A stretch of DNA of 64,000 nucleotides from Salinispora fenicalii (lineage in GTDB: Bacteria > Actinomycetota > Actinomycetes > Mycobacteriales > Micromonosporaceae), in contig NZ_AZWQ01000010.1 of NCBI RefSeq assembly GCF_000514815.1, positions 62,157-126,156 of the forward strand, given 5' to 3'. Position numbers and translations under genes: made by a program. Within the stretch, counting starts at the first letter, position 1, and every line of letters starts with the position of its first letter. Of this stretch, positions 39,659-48,867 are shown in pieces. A model generated the notes under the pieces. It did not search any database. It was given only the letters and a program-made list of their open reading frames with translations, and had not been told where the DNA came from.

Positions 39659-40250
39659 GGCGGAGCCCCGGGTGCCGGTGAAGTCGGCCGCTGGGATTGC
39701 GTTCATCGCTGGGAACGCTCGCAAGGTCACTGGCAAATCATCCCTTCGATGCCGAAAAGTGGCGAACTGGCTGTCGGAATTGACCGACTAGCTGTACCTG
39801 AATCGTCGCTGACCGCGTATAATGGCGCGCCTGGCTCGCCACGGGGCTGGCTGGAGCGCTGTATCTCCTCTGCCCCGTCGGCGTGCCAGGGGGCGGCGCT
39901 CCCGAACGACCTGCCCTTTTGGGGGCGACGGTAGCGGGTTCCCAGAATTCGGGCGGCAGCCGTTGGCGCCGAGCCGGAAGCCTGGATCATCCGGCTATGT
40001 ACGACTTTTGCTGGCCGGAGTGGCGGTTAGCAGGGAGACGCGGAGGGGGCGCTCCATTGCGTTGGGTAACTCAGGTCAGACTGAATGCGATCGAATCGCC
40101 AAAACATCTCGCTGTGGTGGTGGTCAAGGCCAGCCTGGGCTTTCTCTTTCCGGGGTGGCGTGGTGGAATCTCGGATGGCCCGATCCAATGGGTCGGTCAC
40201 CGGGTGTTGCCCGAGGGCAACGCAAAGGCTGCAATCGCGAGGGCGGTGAC
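39659..40250 (+). promoter_or_regulatory. 592-base gap: conservon promoter and long leader
   Basis: No convincing gene lies here, though the cvnA frame happens to be open from about 39822. A near-consensus -10, TATAAT at 39818-39823, is the best -10 box I saw in the window; the -35 position holds only TACCTG, and a TTGACC is farther off at 39780. Transcription from it would give a leader of about 420 bases before cvnA. Composition around 39720-39825 is AT-richer than the surroundings. I recognise no riboswitch in the leader. Confidence 0.4.
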
Positions 40251-43200
40251 GTGAGCAAACGACCGAAGACGGCAGGCTCGCCCCTGTCGCGTCTGCGCCG
40301 GCCTGCTGGTCGGCTCCGCGACCTGCCGATCTGGTCCAAGCTCGGTCTCATCTTGATCGTGCCGACCGTCGCAACAGCCATCGTGGGTACCAGTGGCATC
40401 GTTGACCACCTGCGGACGCTCAACAACGCCGATCGGTCCGGCGACCTCGCCAGCCTGGTCGCCTACTCAGGGGACCTGGTCAGCCAGCTGCAGGACGAGC
40501 GGACGGAAGCGATCCGGCTACTCGGCGAGGATCGGCGGGCGCAGCGGGAGGAACGCAGCGCGGCCTACGAGGAGGTGTCCGCCCGCGTCGACCAGGCGAA
40601 GGAACCGTACGCCAAGAGTCGGGGTGAGGTTGAGGACCTGCCCACCACGCTGGAGAACCAGCTCCGCTTCATCGACCAGACCCTCGCCGACCTGCCCGGA
40701 ACGCGAAGCCAGGTGCACAACGGTCGGCTCAGCACCACCCAGGCGCAACAGCAGTACGACGCCCTGCTCGCCGATCTGATCAACCTGCGGGACTCGGCCA
40801 CCCAGCTGGCCGGCGACGCCGAGCTGAGCGACCGGATGCGGGCCGCGACCGCCCTGACCCGGAACAAGGAGTACCTGTCCCAGCAACGGGATGTGGTGCA
40901 CATTGCCCTCAGCCGGCAGCTCACCCCCGAGCTACGGAACACCTACATCTCCACCTGGACCGGCCAGCGACAGTGGCTGGAGACTTTCGCCGCCGTCGCC
41001 GACCGTGCTGACCAGGAGCTGTACGACCAAACGGTGGCCGGTCCCGACGCCCGCGAGGCGGACTCCTACAACAGCAACCTGCGGGGCCTCTCCGACGCCA
41101 GGAACCTGGCGAGCGTCGGCTTCACGCCCGACCAGTGGGACAACGCGATGGTCGCGTACGCCGCCCTGGTCCGGGAGGTGGAGGCGAAGATCGACAGAGA
41201 TGCCGTCCAGCTCGCTGACGAGCTCCGGTCGGCCGTGCAGCTGCGGGTGTTCCTGGAGACCGGGCTGCTGCTCAGCATGCTGCTGCTCGCCATCCTCTTC
41301 GCCTACCTGGTCGCCCGCTCGATGGCGCGGTCACTGCGCGACCTGCGGCAGGGCGCATTTACGCTCGCCGAGCACGGGCTGCCGCAAGCCGTCGCCCGAC
41401 TGCGGGAGACACAGGCCGCCGGCGGCCAGCAAACTCCGGTGCAGCTCGCCAACCGGATCGCCGAGCCGCTGCCGGTGCGCAGCAAGGACGAGTTCGGTCA
41501 GGTGACCGAGGCATTCAACGCGGTCCACCTGGAGGCGGTGCGTACCGCGGCGGAGCAGGCCGCCCTGCGGGCTTCCGTGGCGACCATGTTCGTCAACCTC
41601 GCCCGTCGGTCGCAGATCCTGGTCGACCGACTCATCGGCCAACTCGACCGACTGGAACAGGGCGAAGAGGACCCGGACCGACTGGCCGAGTTGTTCCAGC
41701 TCGACCACCTCGCCACCCGGATGCGCCGCAACGACGAGAACCTGCTGGTCCTCGCCGCCGCGGACTCCAGCCGCGTGCAGCGGGAACCGGCCGCCCTGAT
41801 CGACGTGCTTCGCGCCGCCCAGTCCGAGGTAGAGCACTACACACGGATCGAGTTCGGCGTCATTGATCGCGACATCGAGGTCGCGGCCGCCGCCGTCAAC
41901 GACCTGGTACACCTCGTCGCCGAGCTGTTCGACAACGCGACGGCGTTCTCGCCGCCCGAGTCGCAGGTCGTCGTGGAGGCCCGCCGGGTCGGCGACTCTG
42001 CCTCCCTCTACGTGGAGGATCGCGGCATCGGCATCAGCCCGGAACAGCTGCGGGAACTGAACGAGAAGCTTGCCACCCCGCCACAGGTGGACGTGGCGGT
42101 TTCTCGGATGATGGGGCTGGTCGTGGTTGCCCGGCTGGCGTCCCGGCACGGGGTCAAGGTGGAGCTGCGCTCCGGCGTCGATCGGGGAGCCGTCGCGGAG
42201 GTAAGCCTTCCGGCTGGCGTATTGGTGCCCAGGGCGCTCGCCGCCGGGCCGCAGCTGCCCCCCGGCCTGCCACCAGCGGTGAACACCAGCACGACGGCAT
42301 CTTTCGGGGCGTTGTCCGCGTCGGCTGGTTCGCACTCCGGCCCTCGCCCGGGTGAGTCGGGTAACCAGGTAGCGCTCGGTGGCCGGCCGTTCGACCCGGC
42401 CCACAGCAACGGTGCGGGAACCCCCTCGAGTTCGCCGCGGGCGATGCCGACGTGGTCCGATCTCACCGGTGCGGACAGCGCCATCACCGGTTTCACCGGT
42501 GCGAAGAGCGCCACCGCCGGCGGTGAACCGCACGCCCCGTTCCCCACCAACGGGCAGCCGAGCGACGCGTTGCCGCAACGGCGTCCCTCGGGTGGGTCGG
42601 ATGTCACCGGTCAGCAGCCGGGGATTCCGCGACAGCTGCCGAGCAGCCCAGAGGCACAGCCGTACGCCGAACCGCCGAGTCCCTACCCCGGGTGGTTGGT
42701 GTCTGGCCCGCCGGCCGCGGGTATGCCGACCTCCGCGTCGCCGGTGTCCGCTTCCCCGACCTCCGGGCAACCGATCTCCCCCGCACCGACCTCCGCCGTA
42801 CCGGCCTCCGGCCAGCCGTACTCGGCGCCGTTGCCGCAGCGTCCGGCTACCACGGCCCCGACCAGCGCCGCGCCACCGGCCTGGCCACCAGTGCCCAGCG
42901 CGGCCGGAGACACCGCCGCTGCCTCGGCCTCCGAACGGGTCCCCACACCCCCCGATCTGACTACCGAGCTGCCCCGGGTACCAGGTCCGGCCGGCCCTCC
43001 TCCGGCCGCGCACCCCGCTGCGCCGGCCTCGGCCGGCCCAACTGCTCCGGTGTCAGGCCCCCAGCCGGCCGCGGCTCCGCCGATGTCAACCGCACCGCCG
43101 ACCGCGTCGGCCCAGAATCAGCAGCCGGCGGCCGACGCGACGATGGAACTGCCGATCTTCCGAGAGTTGGAGTCGGCCTGGTTCCGCACCCGCCGACCCG

Positions 43201-43784
43201 GCGCAGAGGAGACAGCCAAGGGCGCCGACGCTGTCGGGGGCGGCGGTGCCATGGGGTCGGGTGGTGCCACGACCCAGCAGTTCGCCAGGATAGATGCGGA
43301 CAGGCAGCAGCAGACACCACCCGCAACGACAGGTAACACATCAATGGCAGAAACCCCGACGACCGGTGGTACGTCGCATCAGAACGGCACAGCGAACGGG
43401 AGCACACCCCCCACGGGCGGCTTCGCCCAGCGGCGGGGAAGAGCTGGTGAGGGCTGGAGTACCGCCGCCGACGATGGTTGGCGGGCCGCTACCGCGGCCA
43501 GCGACGTACAGGTGGCGGCGACTACCTCCACTGGCCTGCCGAAGCGCACGCCGATGGCACAGCTGGTACCGGGCGCGGTGGAGAAACCGTCGGCATCGGT
43601 TCAGCGGCGCACGCCCGAGTCGGTCCGAGGGTTGCTTTCCGCGTATCACCGTGGGGTCCAGCGTGGGCGCAAGAATCCGTCGGACAGCAACCGGACCAGC
43701 CCGGAAGGAAGTCCGGGTGGGCAGTCCTCGCAATCTGGCTCAGGCCCAATGGCCGGGAGCGGGCAGAAGGAGCAAGAAGGATGA
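40251..43784 (+). CDS. cvnA: Conservon sensor histidine kinase-like protein (CvnA)
   Basis: A membrane sensor of 1177 residues, the first gene of a conservon. TM1 at about 29-49 is followed by an extracellular helical nitrate/nitrite-sensing-like (NIT) region, TM2 at about 335-355 and HAMP. Then come [16 protein letters not shown] (likely dimerisation/phosphoacceptor region), the ATPase domain with ELFDNATAF (N box, about 560) and DRGIGIS (about 590), and a 500-residue Pro/Ala/Ser-rich tail. The tail has conserved islands: SAWF near 973, [13 protein letters not shown] near 1080, [14 protein letters not shown] near 1095 and a final basic RGVQRGR. The GTG at 40251 gives the TM1-proximal start. 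It overlaps cvnB by ATGA. Confidence 0.92.
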   Translation: MSKRPKTAGSPLSRLRRPAGRLRDLPIWSKLGLILIVPTVATAIVGTSGIVDHLRTLNNADRSGDLASLVAYSGDLVSQLQDERTEAIRLLGEDRRAQREERSAAYEEVSARVDQAKEPYAKSRGEVEDLPTTLENQLRFIDQTLADLPGTRSQVHNGRLSTTQAQQQYDALLADLINLRDSATQLAGDAELSDRMRAATALTRNKEYLSQQRDVVHIALSRQLTPELRNTYISTWTGQRQWLETFAAVADRADQELYDQTVAGPDAREADSYNSNLRGLSDARNLASVGFTPDQWDNAMVAYAALVREVEAKIDRDAVQLADELRSAVQLRVFLETGLLLSMLLLAILFAYLVARSMARSLRDLRQGAFTLAEHGLPQAVARLRETQAAGGQQTPVQLANRIAEPLPVRSKDEFGQVTEAFNAVHLEAVRTAAEQAALRASVATMFVNLARRSQILVDRLIGQLDRLEQGEEDPDRLAELFQLDHLATRMRRNDENLLVLAAADSSRVQREPAALIDVLRAAQSEVEHYTRIEFGVIDRDIEVAAAAVNDLVHLVAELFDNATAFSPPESQVVVEARRVGDSASLYVEDRGIGISPEQLRELNEKLATPPQVDVAVSRMMGLVVVARLASRHGVKVELRSGVDRGAVAEVSLPAGVLVPRALAAGPQLPPGLPPAVNTSTTASFGALSASAGSHSGPRPGESGNQVALGGRPFDPAHSNGAGTPSSSPRAMPTWSDLTGADSAITGFTGAKSATAGGEPHAPFPTNGQPSDALPQRRPSGGSDVTGQQPGIPRQLPSSPEAQPYAEPPSPYPGWLVSGPPAAGMPTSASPVSASPTSGQPISPAPTSAVPASGQPYSAPLPQRPATTAPTSAAPPAWPPVPSAAGDTAAASASERVPTPPDLTTELPRVPGPAGPPPAAHPAAPASAGPTAPVSGPQPAAAPPMSTAPPTASAQNQQPAADATMELPIFRELESAWFRTRRPGAEETAKGADAVGGGGAMGSGGATTQQFARIDADRQQQTPPATTGNTSMAETPTTGGTSHQNGTANGSTPPTGGFAQRRGRAGEGWSTAADDGWRAATAASDVQVAATTSTGLPKRTPMAQLVPGAVEKPSASVQRRTPESVRGLLSAYHRGVQRGRKNPSDSNRTSPEGSPGGQSSQSGSGPMAGSGQKEQEG

Positions 43785-44185
43785 CTACTACGCAGGATCT
43801 CGGCTGGCTTCTCGCCAACTTCGCCGACCGGGTGCCGGGAGTCGCGCATGCGGTCGCCGTGTCGGCGGACGGCCTACTCCTCGCGGCCTCACGGGACCTT
43901 CCGCGGGATCGGGCCGACCAGTTGGCTGCCATCGCATCCGGTCTGGTCAGCCTTACCCAGGGCGCAGCCCGCTGCTTCGAGGGCGGTGCGGTGCTCCAGA
44001 CCGTGGTAGAGATGGACAACGGTTTCCTCTTCCTGATGTCGATCTCGGATGGCTCGTCGTTCGCCGTGCTCGCCGCCCGTAATTCTGACGTGGGGCAGGT
44101 TGGTTACGAGATGGCCCTCCTGGTTGACCGGGTGGGTGATGCACTGACCCCGCAGCCGCGTGCGGCTGCAGGCATGCCGGGCTGA
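43781..44185 (+). CDS. cvnB: Roadblock/LC7 domain protein (CvnB)
   Basis: A 134-residue roadblock/LC7 protein, second gene of the conservon. These proteins act as regulators (GAP-like or scaffolds) of the small GTPase CvnD. Motif [20 protein letters not shown], then [19 protein letters not shown] and [14 protein letters not shown], cover the whole domain. The ATG at 43781 overlaps the kinase stop in ATGA, which fixes the start. Confidence 0.95.
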   Translation: MTTTQDLGWLLANFADRVPGVAHAVAVSADGLLLAASRDLPRDRADQLAAIASGLVSLTQGAARCFEGGAVLQTVVEMDNGFLFLMSISDGSSFAVLAARNSDVGQVGYEMALLVDRVGDALTPQPRAAAGMPG

Positions 44186-44280
44186 TGTTTCGCTGACCGG
44201 GTGGTCGGCGGGGCAAGGACAACAACGAGGGGGTCGACCCGCGCCGGCCGGCCCCGGGTGCGAAGGAGGTGAACGGCGAC

Positions 44281-44658
44281 ATGACTGATCATGACGAACC
44301 GACCGGCGCGTTGGTCCGTCCGTACGCCGTGACCCGGGGTCGCACCCGTCCCCGACTCGACATCGCGATGGAAGCGCTTATCGAGACGACGGTGCGCGGG
44401 CGGGCCGTTGCCACCGGCAACGGCGGACACGGCCGTGAGCACCAGTACATCGCCGCGCTCTGTGATGGACGTGTGCAGTCGTTAGCCGAGATCGCGGCAC
44501 GGATGCAGCTTCCGCTCGGGGTGGCCCGGGTGCTCATCGCCGACATGGCGACAGATGGCCTGGTCGCGGTCCATGAGCCGACCATCCTGGACGACTCGGA
44601 CGACGTGGTGGGCACTGAACTGCTGGAAAGGGTGCTGAGTGGACTTCGCAGGCTCTGA
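44281..44658 (+). CDS. cvnC: DUF742 protein (CvnC)
   Basis: A 125-residue DUF742 protein, third conservon gene. The N-terminal LVRPYAVTRGRTRP and the winged-helix-like C-terminal half (SLAEIAARMQLPLGVARVLIADMATDGLVAVHEP) are the family pattern. It is predicted to interact with the GTPase module. GGAGG lies 12 bases before the ATG at 44281; GTG 44269 in frame is possible. It overlaps cvnD by 20 bases. Confidence 0.93.
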   Translation: MTDHDEPTGALVRPYAVTRGRTRPRLDIAMEALIETTVRGRAVATGNGGHGREHQYIAALCDGRVQSLAEIAARMQLPLGVARVLIADMATDGLVAVHEPTILDDSDDVVGTELLERVLSGLRRL

Positions 44659-45250
44659 CGTGGCGCGTCCGCCGACCGCGAGCGGCCGCGTGACATCGGC
44701 GAAGATTGTCATTGCCGGTGGATTCGGCGTCGGTAAGACGACGCTGGTCGGCTCGGTCTCGGAGATCACGCCGCTGACAACGGAGGCGATCATGACCTCC
44801 GCGAGCGTGGGTGTTGACGACAATCGGCAGGTGCCGGGGAAGTCGACGACCACGGTGGCCATGGACTTTGGCCGGATCTCGATCGACCGAGACCTGATTC
44901 TGTACCTGTTCGGTACGCCCGGTCAGACTCGGTTCTGGTTCATGTGGGACGAACTGGTCCGTGGCGCTATCGGTGCGGTTGTTTTGGTCGACACCCGTCG
45001 GCTCGCTGACTGCTTCGCGGCGATCGACTTCTTTGAGCACCGGCGGCTGCCCTACCTGGTGGCCATCAACTGCTTCGATGGGATGCAGTACCACAACCCG
45101 CAGGAGGTTCGGGACGCGCTGGCAATCCCCAGCGAGGTGCCGGTGGTGGCCTGCGATGCCCGCAATCGAGAGTCCACGAAACACGTGCTGATCTCGCTTG
45201 TCGAGTATGTGCTCACCATGCGTCGGTCCCGGGCTGTCGCCCGGGCTTGA
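44639..45250 (+). CDS. cvnD: Ras-like ATP/GTP-binding protein (CvnD)
   Basis: A 203-residue small GTPase, the fourth conservon gene. Walker A/G1 is GGFGVGKTTLVGSVSEI, the G3 region is YLFGTPGQTRFW, and the G4 position reads AINCFDG rather than NKxD, as is usual for CvnD/MglA-like proteins. It belongs to the same family as the known S. coelicolor conservon GTPases, which signal in development or antibiotic control. GTG at 44639 lies inside cvnC, so the two are translationally coupled. A large hairpin follows. Confidence 0.95.
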   Translation: MDFAGSDVARPPTASGRVTSAKIVIAGGFGVGKTTLVGSVSEITPLTTEAIMTSASVGVDDNRQVPGKSTTTVAMDFGRISIDRDLILYLFGTPGQTRFWFMWDELVRGAIGAVVLVDTRRLADCFAAIDFFEHRRLPYLVAINCFDGMQYHNPQEVRDALAIPSEVPVVACDARNRESTKHVLISLVEYVLTMRRSRAVARA

Positions 45251-45260
45251 TTGACGTGCG

Positions 45261-45299
45261 GGTATCCGGCGACGACGAGGTCGTCGTCGGATGGATACC
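45261..45299 (+). terminator. Large stem-loop ending the conservon operon
   Basis: GGTATCC and GGATACC form the base of the stem. CCGGCGACGAC and GTCGTCGTCGG, around a GAG loop, form the upper part with one G-U pair, separated by a small internal asymmetry. It starts 10 bases after the cvnD stop. Confidence 0.75.
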
Positions 45300-45379
45300 T
45301 TAGCCGTTCCACGCCGCGGGCCAGGAGTAGCTGACCCGCGCCCGCATTCGCCCACGGTCTGCTTGGAGGAGAAAGTCGA

Positions 45380-45409
45380 AGAGCCCCCCGGCCAGCTGCC
45401 GGGGGCTCT
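45380..45409. terminator. Bidirectional stem-loop between the conservon and the opposite operon
   Basis: AGAGCCCCCCGGC pairs with GCCGGGGGCTCT, one bulged C, across CAGCT. It is followed by GTGCGATTT on the plus strand and by TCGACTTTCTCC on the minus strand. It lies 42 bases beyond the stop of the minus-strand gene. Confidence 0.65.
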
Positions 45410-45451
45410 GTGCGATTTAGCTGGCGTTGATTGCGGCCTAGGCCCTGGGAG

Positions 45452-47704
45452 TCAGGACTGGTATCCGGCCGACCGGAACTCGTACTTTCGTTCCTCGTCG
45501 CGGTCACCGGTGTCCCGGGTGAAGTCCCAGCCGCCAGCGGCTTCGCGCCCCGGGCGACCGCCGACCGCGAACCCCCCAATCTCTTGACCGCGACGCCAGC
45601 CGCGGAAGTAGCCGGTGGTGTTCTCCGCGAGGCTGGCCGGATCTCGAACGATCCGCAGTGGCCGGTCGTCCCGCTTCGGCGAACCGGGGACCAGGTTGGC
45701 CTGCGGCACCCGAATGGGAAGGCCCGCTGCCGTCTCGGAGCCAGCCTTCGGTTTCGCCGCCTGCATCGCCGCCTGCTCCGCGGCCTGCTCCGCGGCCTGC
45801 CAACCGGTGTCGTTCAGCGACGACCAGTCCACCTCGTCGTCTTCGCTCTGACCGACGAACCAGGCCGACTTCGCCTGGGCGAAGATGAGCAGATCCCCGT
45901 CCCCGTCGTCCGCGACCGGTGGAGGGCGGTGCTCCACCGGCGGCAATTGCTGCCCGGTGGCGCGCTCGGTGGGCTGGTGGCTGTGGGGCCCATCCCGGTC
46001 AACGACGCGGAGCGGTGGCGTCTCGAGCTGCGGCTCAGCCCCATCGCGCAGCGCGCGATCGGCCAGCGGTGGCGGCTCGACCAGGCGCAGCACCGGCGGT
46101 TCCTGGGGCATATCGTCGGCCAACCACGGCGGCGGCACTCGATTCTCCGCACCTGGATCGGTCGGGGCGTCCACCCCCTGCCCGCCATACGAGTCGGCCA
46201 TGGAGCTACGCACGGAACCGTCCGCCGGGTCCGGGGTGTTCATCAGCGGCCAGTTCGCCCGCGAGCCCGGGGGAGCGGGATCCCGGCTGGGGCGCGGGGT
46301 GGGCACCGGCACGCTGGCGTCGGTCACGCTGAACCCGCCACTCGGTGTCGGCGGTTCGGCCTTCGCGTTGGGTCGTGGCGCGTTGATGGTGCGCTGCCGC
46401 TCAGCGCGCGCATTCTGGATCGCCGCGGTGGTCAACGTCGCCCGGAACGGCTCGCCCGCCTCCGCCGGTGAGCTCGAGCCGCGCTGCGACGGCGGCGCGG
46501 GGGTGCTGCCGGGCGACGAGATGGGGCGGTTCGTCGGACCGTCAACGGGGCTTGGCGTTGCCTCCGGCAGAGCCGGTGCCGCAGAGACCGGCGGACCGGC
46601 CACGGCCGCGGGTGCGATCGGCTCCGGGGCCACCGGCGGGGGTGCGACCGGCATCGGTGCTACCGGTGGGGGGCCGAGCGGACGCGGGGAAGGCGGGGCG
46701 GCCTGGCCCGGCATCGCCTCTGGCGGGGACCGACGGGCACCAGCCGGCCGGGTGGGCAGGGCGGCGCCGGCGGAGGCCGGGTCGTCGATCGGCGTACCGC
46801 GTCGGGCGGCGGTCCGGCGGGCCGGAGCCGGAGTGCCCGCCCGGTCATGGAGCACACCGACCAGTGCCTCACAGCCGACGTCGCAGGCCCGGACCGCGGC
46901 GACGGCCTGCCGGACGGTCGTGGACACCGCTGAGGTGAGGGACCGGCTGACCGCGGCGCGGCGCGGGGTTTCGGCGACCGCGACCCGGAGGGCGGTGATC
47001 GCGGCCTCGATCATCTCGGGCGCGGCGACGCCCGCGGCGGTGAGGTCCGCGACGACTCGGTCGGCCGGCTCGTCCGGCCCGGCGCTAGCCAGCATCCCGG
47101 GCTCGGGCAGGGCGTCCAGCACCGCCAGCGCAACCGGCTCGGCCGGGTCAGGGTAGGCCTGTAGGGCCGCCGGGAAGAGTTCCCGCAGCACTTCCCGCAG
47201 CGCGACCGCGGCCGAATGCCGGCCATTGGCGAGCGCGGCGTGCGCGGCAAGGACCGGCTTGTAGCCGGCCAAATCCCGTGGTGCGGGGAGCGCGACGGCG
47301 GAGAGCGCCCCGGCTTGCAGGGCGCGGGCGAGGCCGATGGCCCGTCGCTGCACCGGCGGTGCCTGCGCCTCCTCAAGCGAGTCGTCGTCGGCGAACCGCT
47401 CGGCGAAGTCATCCACCGAGTCGTCGTCGGCGACCGCCAGCGGACGACCAGCGGTGCTGACGAGGGAGGTGACGGTGTGGTCGTCGTTGTCGGCGGCGAT
47501 CGCCGCGCCGCTCGGACCGCCCGATCGCTCCACGAGCAGGGTAACCAACTGGGCGTAGCCGGCGGGGTCGTCGCCGATCTCGCAGACGTGTAGCAGACGA
47601 CCAGCGTCGTCGACTACAGCGGATGTCAGCGTCGAACCGACCGAAGCTGGCCGCTCAGCCGGATCCGCCGAGGCCAGACCGCAGTACACGCGCACGAGCG
47701 CCAC
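45452..47704 (-). CDS. IS110-like N-terminal domain fused to a conservon-kinase-like tail
   Basis: A 750-residue protein. Residues 1-240 resemble the N-terminal RNase H-like half of IS110 transposases: STLTSAVVDDAGRLLHVCEIGDDPAGYAQLV, and LREVLRELFPAALQAYPDPAEPVALAVLDALPEPG. The acidic DEDD residues and the second-half serine domain are not evident. A Pro/Ala-rich linker of about 300 residues follows. The last 110 residues carry islands found in the neighbouring CvnA tail: LLIFAQAKSAWF, DWSSLNDTGWQAAEQ, GLPIRVPQANLVPG, and GYFRGWRRGQE. GTG 47704 is preceded by GGAGGAGGA; GTG 47728 would start before it. Probably a domesticated, non-transposing protein. Function unknown. Confidence 0.75.
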   Translation of the reverse strand: MALVRVYCGLASADPAERPASVGSTLTSAVVDDAGRLLHVCEIGDDPAGYAQLVTLLVERSGGPSGAAIAADNDDHTVTSLVSTAGRPLAVADDDSVDDFAERFADDDSLEEAQAPPVQRRAIGLARALQAGALSAVALPAPRDLAGYKPVLAAHAALANGRHSAAVALREVLRELFPAALQAYPDPAEPVALAVLDALPEPGMLASAGPDEPADRVVADLTAAGVAAPEMIEAAITALRVAVAETPRRAAVSRSLTSAVSTTVRQAVAAVRACDVGCEALVGVLHDRAGTPAPARRTAARRGTPIDDPASAGAALPTRPAGARRSPPEAMPGQAAPPSPRPLGPPPVAPMPVAPPPVAPEPIAPAAVAGPPVSAAPALPEATPSPVDGPTNRPISSPGSTPAPPSQRGSSSPAEAGEPFRATLTTAAIQNARAERQRTINAPRPNAKAEPPTPSGGFSVTDASVPVPTPRPSRDPAPPGSRANWPLMNTPDPADGSVRSSMADSYGGQGVDAPTDPGAENRVPPPWLADDMPQEPPVLRLVEPPPLADRALRDGAEPQLETPPLRVVDRDGPHSHQPTERATGQQLPPVEHRPPPVADDGDGDLLIFAQAKSAWFVGQSEDDEVDWSSLNDTGWQAAEQAAEQAAMQAAKPKAGSETAAGLPIRVPQANLVPGSPKRDDRPLRIVRDPASLAENTTGYFRGWRRGQEIGGFAVGGRPGREAAGGWDFTRDTGDRDEERKYEFRSAGYQS

Positions 47705-47770
47705 GGAGTCGTCCTCCTCCCGGGACACAGGTCGTCTTCTCTGCCAGAGAATGATGCTCCCTGGTACGGG

Positions 47771-48664
47771 TCAGTCGCGCCAGTCCACAACGGCAGAGAT
47801 CTTGCCGACAATGGTGCGCCAACCCAGGCTTGCGGTTTGTGCCCCGATCTTCTTGAGTCGGCGCCGGCCGCGAAAGCCGCCAATCCCCCCGTTGGCAGCC
47901 GCCCGCAACGCCTCGTCCAGGTCGTCGAGGCTGGAGCCAGCGGAGAGCATCTCCAGCACGGCGGGCATCCGCAGCGCGTACGAGAGGTCACGGGCGACCT
48001 CGCCCGCCTCAATGAGTAGCGTCGAGTCCCACGCGTCGTGCCCGCCGCGGAGGTTCTCCACGACCAGGTCGAGCTCGTACACGTCCTCGTCGAGCGGCGT
48101 GACGTCGGCCGGCTCCACCCGCTCGGACAGCTCGCCCCAGCTGTCTAGCTGGGACAGATCATTGGGAGCGCCGGAGCGCACGAAGCTGACCAGGGACTCG
48201 GTCGTCTTGAAGAGCAGCAGCCGACCCTTGTGACTGAGGAAGATCGGCACCTCTTCATCGCCCGCGTCGTCCGTGGAGTCGGTCGAGGCAGCCTCTGCCT
48301 CGTCCCCCGAGTCCCCGCGGGCGTCGCGCTCCTCCTTGTCGCTCTCCGCGAACTCCTGGGCGACCTCCTCGTCGAGGATGACGACCTCATCGTCGTCCTC
48401 TTCGGTCACGACCTGGCGCCGGGCGAGGAAGGGGTCGTCCTGGTCGCGCTCTTCGACGTCGGTCGGGGTCAGCTCCCGAGCTGGGCGGTAGGCCCGCAGC
48501 GTGTAGCCGGTGCCGGCGGGTAGCGCGATTTCCACCGGGTCGATCCGCAGCTCCGCCCAGAGCGCGCGGGCGGACTCAGCCGACGCGGCGGCGGTGCCGG
48601 AGGCAGCCGAGTCGTCGAGTTCAGGCTCGTCGGAATCGGGTCGTTGAGGCGACTGGCGGGCCAC
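47771..48664 (-). CDS. Hypothetical acidic protein upstream of the IS110-like gene
   Basis: I do not recognise this 297-residue soluble protein. Residues 80-150 are extremely acidic (VTEEDDDEVVILDEE; STDSTDDAGDEEVP). The C-terminal half looks folded: IFLSHKGRLLLFKTTESLVSFVRSG, DVYELDLVVENLRGGHDAWD, then a basic, Gly-rich patch (GGIGGFRGRRRLKK) near the end. GTG at 48664 follows GGAGGTC by five bases; GTG 48694 would start before that site. It lies 66 bases upstream of the large IS110-like gene on the same strand and is probably co-transcribed with it. Confidence 0.65.
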   Translation of the reverse strand: MARQSPQRPDSDEPELDDSAASGTAAASAESARALWAELRIDPVEIALPAGTGYTLRAYRPARELTPTDVEERDQDDPFLARRQVVTEEDDDEVVILDEEVAQEFAESDKEERDARGDSGDEAEAASTDSTDDAGDEEVPIFLSHKGRLLLFKTTESLVSFVRSGAPNDLSQLDSWGELSERVEPADVTPLDEDVYELDLVVENLRGGHDAWDSTLLIEAGEVARDLSYALRMPAVLEMLSAGSSLDDLDEALRAAANGGIGGFRGRRRLKKIGAQTASLGWRTIVGKISAVVDWRD

Positions 48665-48867
48665 GCTGACCTCCGTGTGCTTCGGATTGCCCACCCGCCA
48701 GGTCGACCCAGCGGGTGACTACGCGCACATACCCTAGTGGGCGGCACCGGACTGTGGTGTCGGTACCCCGGCGGCGATCGGGAATTACGGACGTGCGAGC
48801 GGACCGCGACCTGCCGGCGGGCGATGGCCGGATCGCGTGTCAACCCTGAACTGCTGGCCCGGCCCGA

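Noticed and set aside
39822..40250. A 143-codon in-frame extension of the conservon kinase.
   Set aside because: Its ATG overlaps the TATAAT box itself, the translation is Arg/Gly/Ser-rich without helix or signal, and the kinase start at 40251 gives the normal distance to TM1.
39830..40250. A known riboswitch in the conservon leader.
   Set aside because: I looked for conserved riboswitch cores and recognised none; only a covariation search could settle it.
45452..47704. An active IS110-type insertion sequence.
   Set aside because: No second-half transposase domain or catalytic acidic motifs are visible, the gene is far longer than IS110 transposases, and it has a linker and tail of its own.
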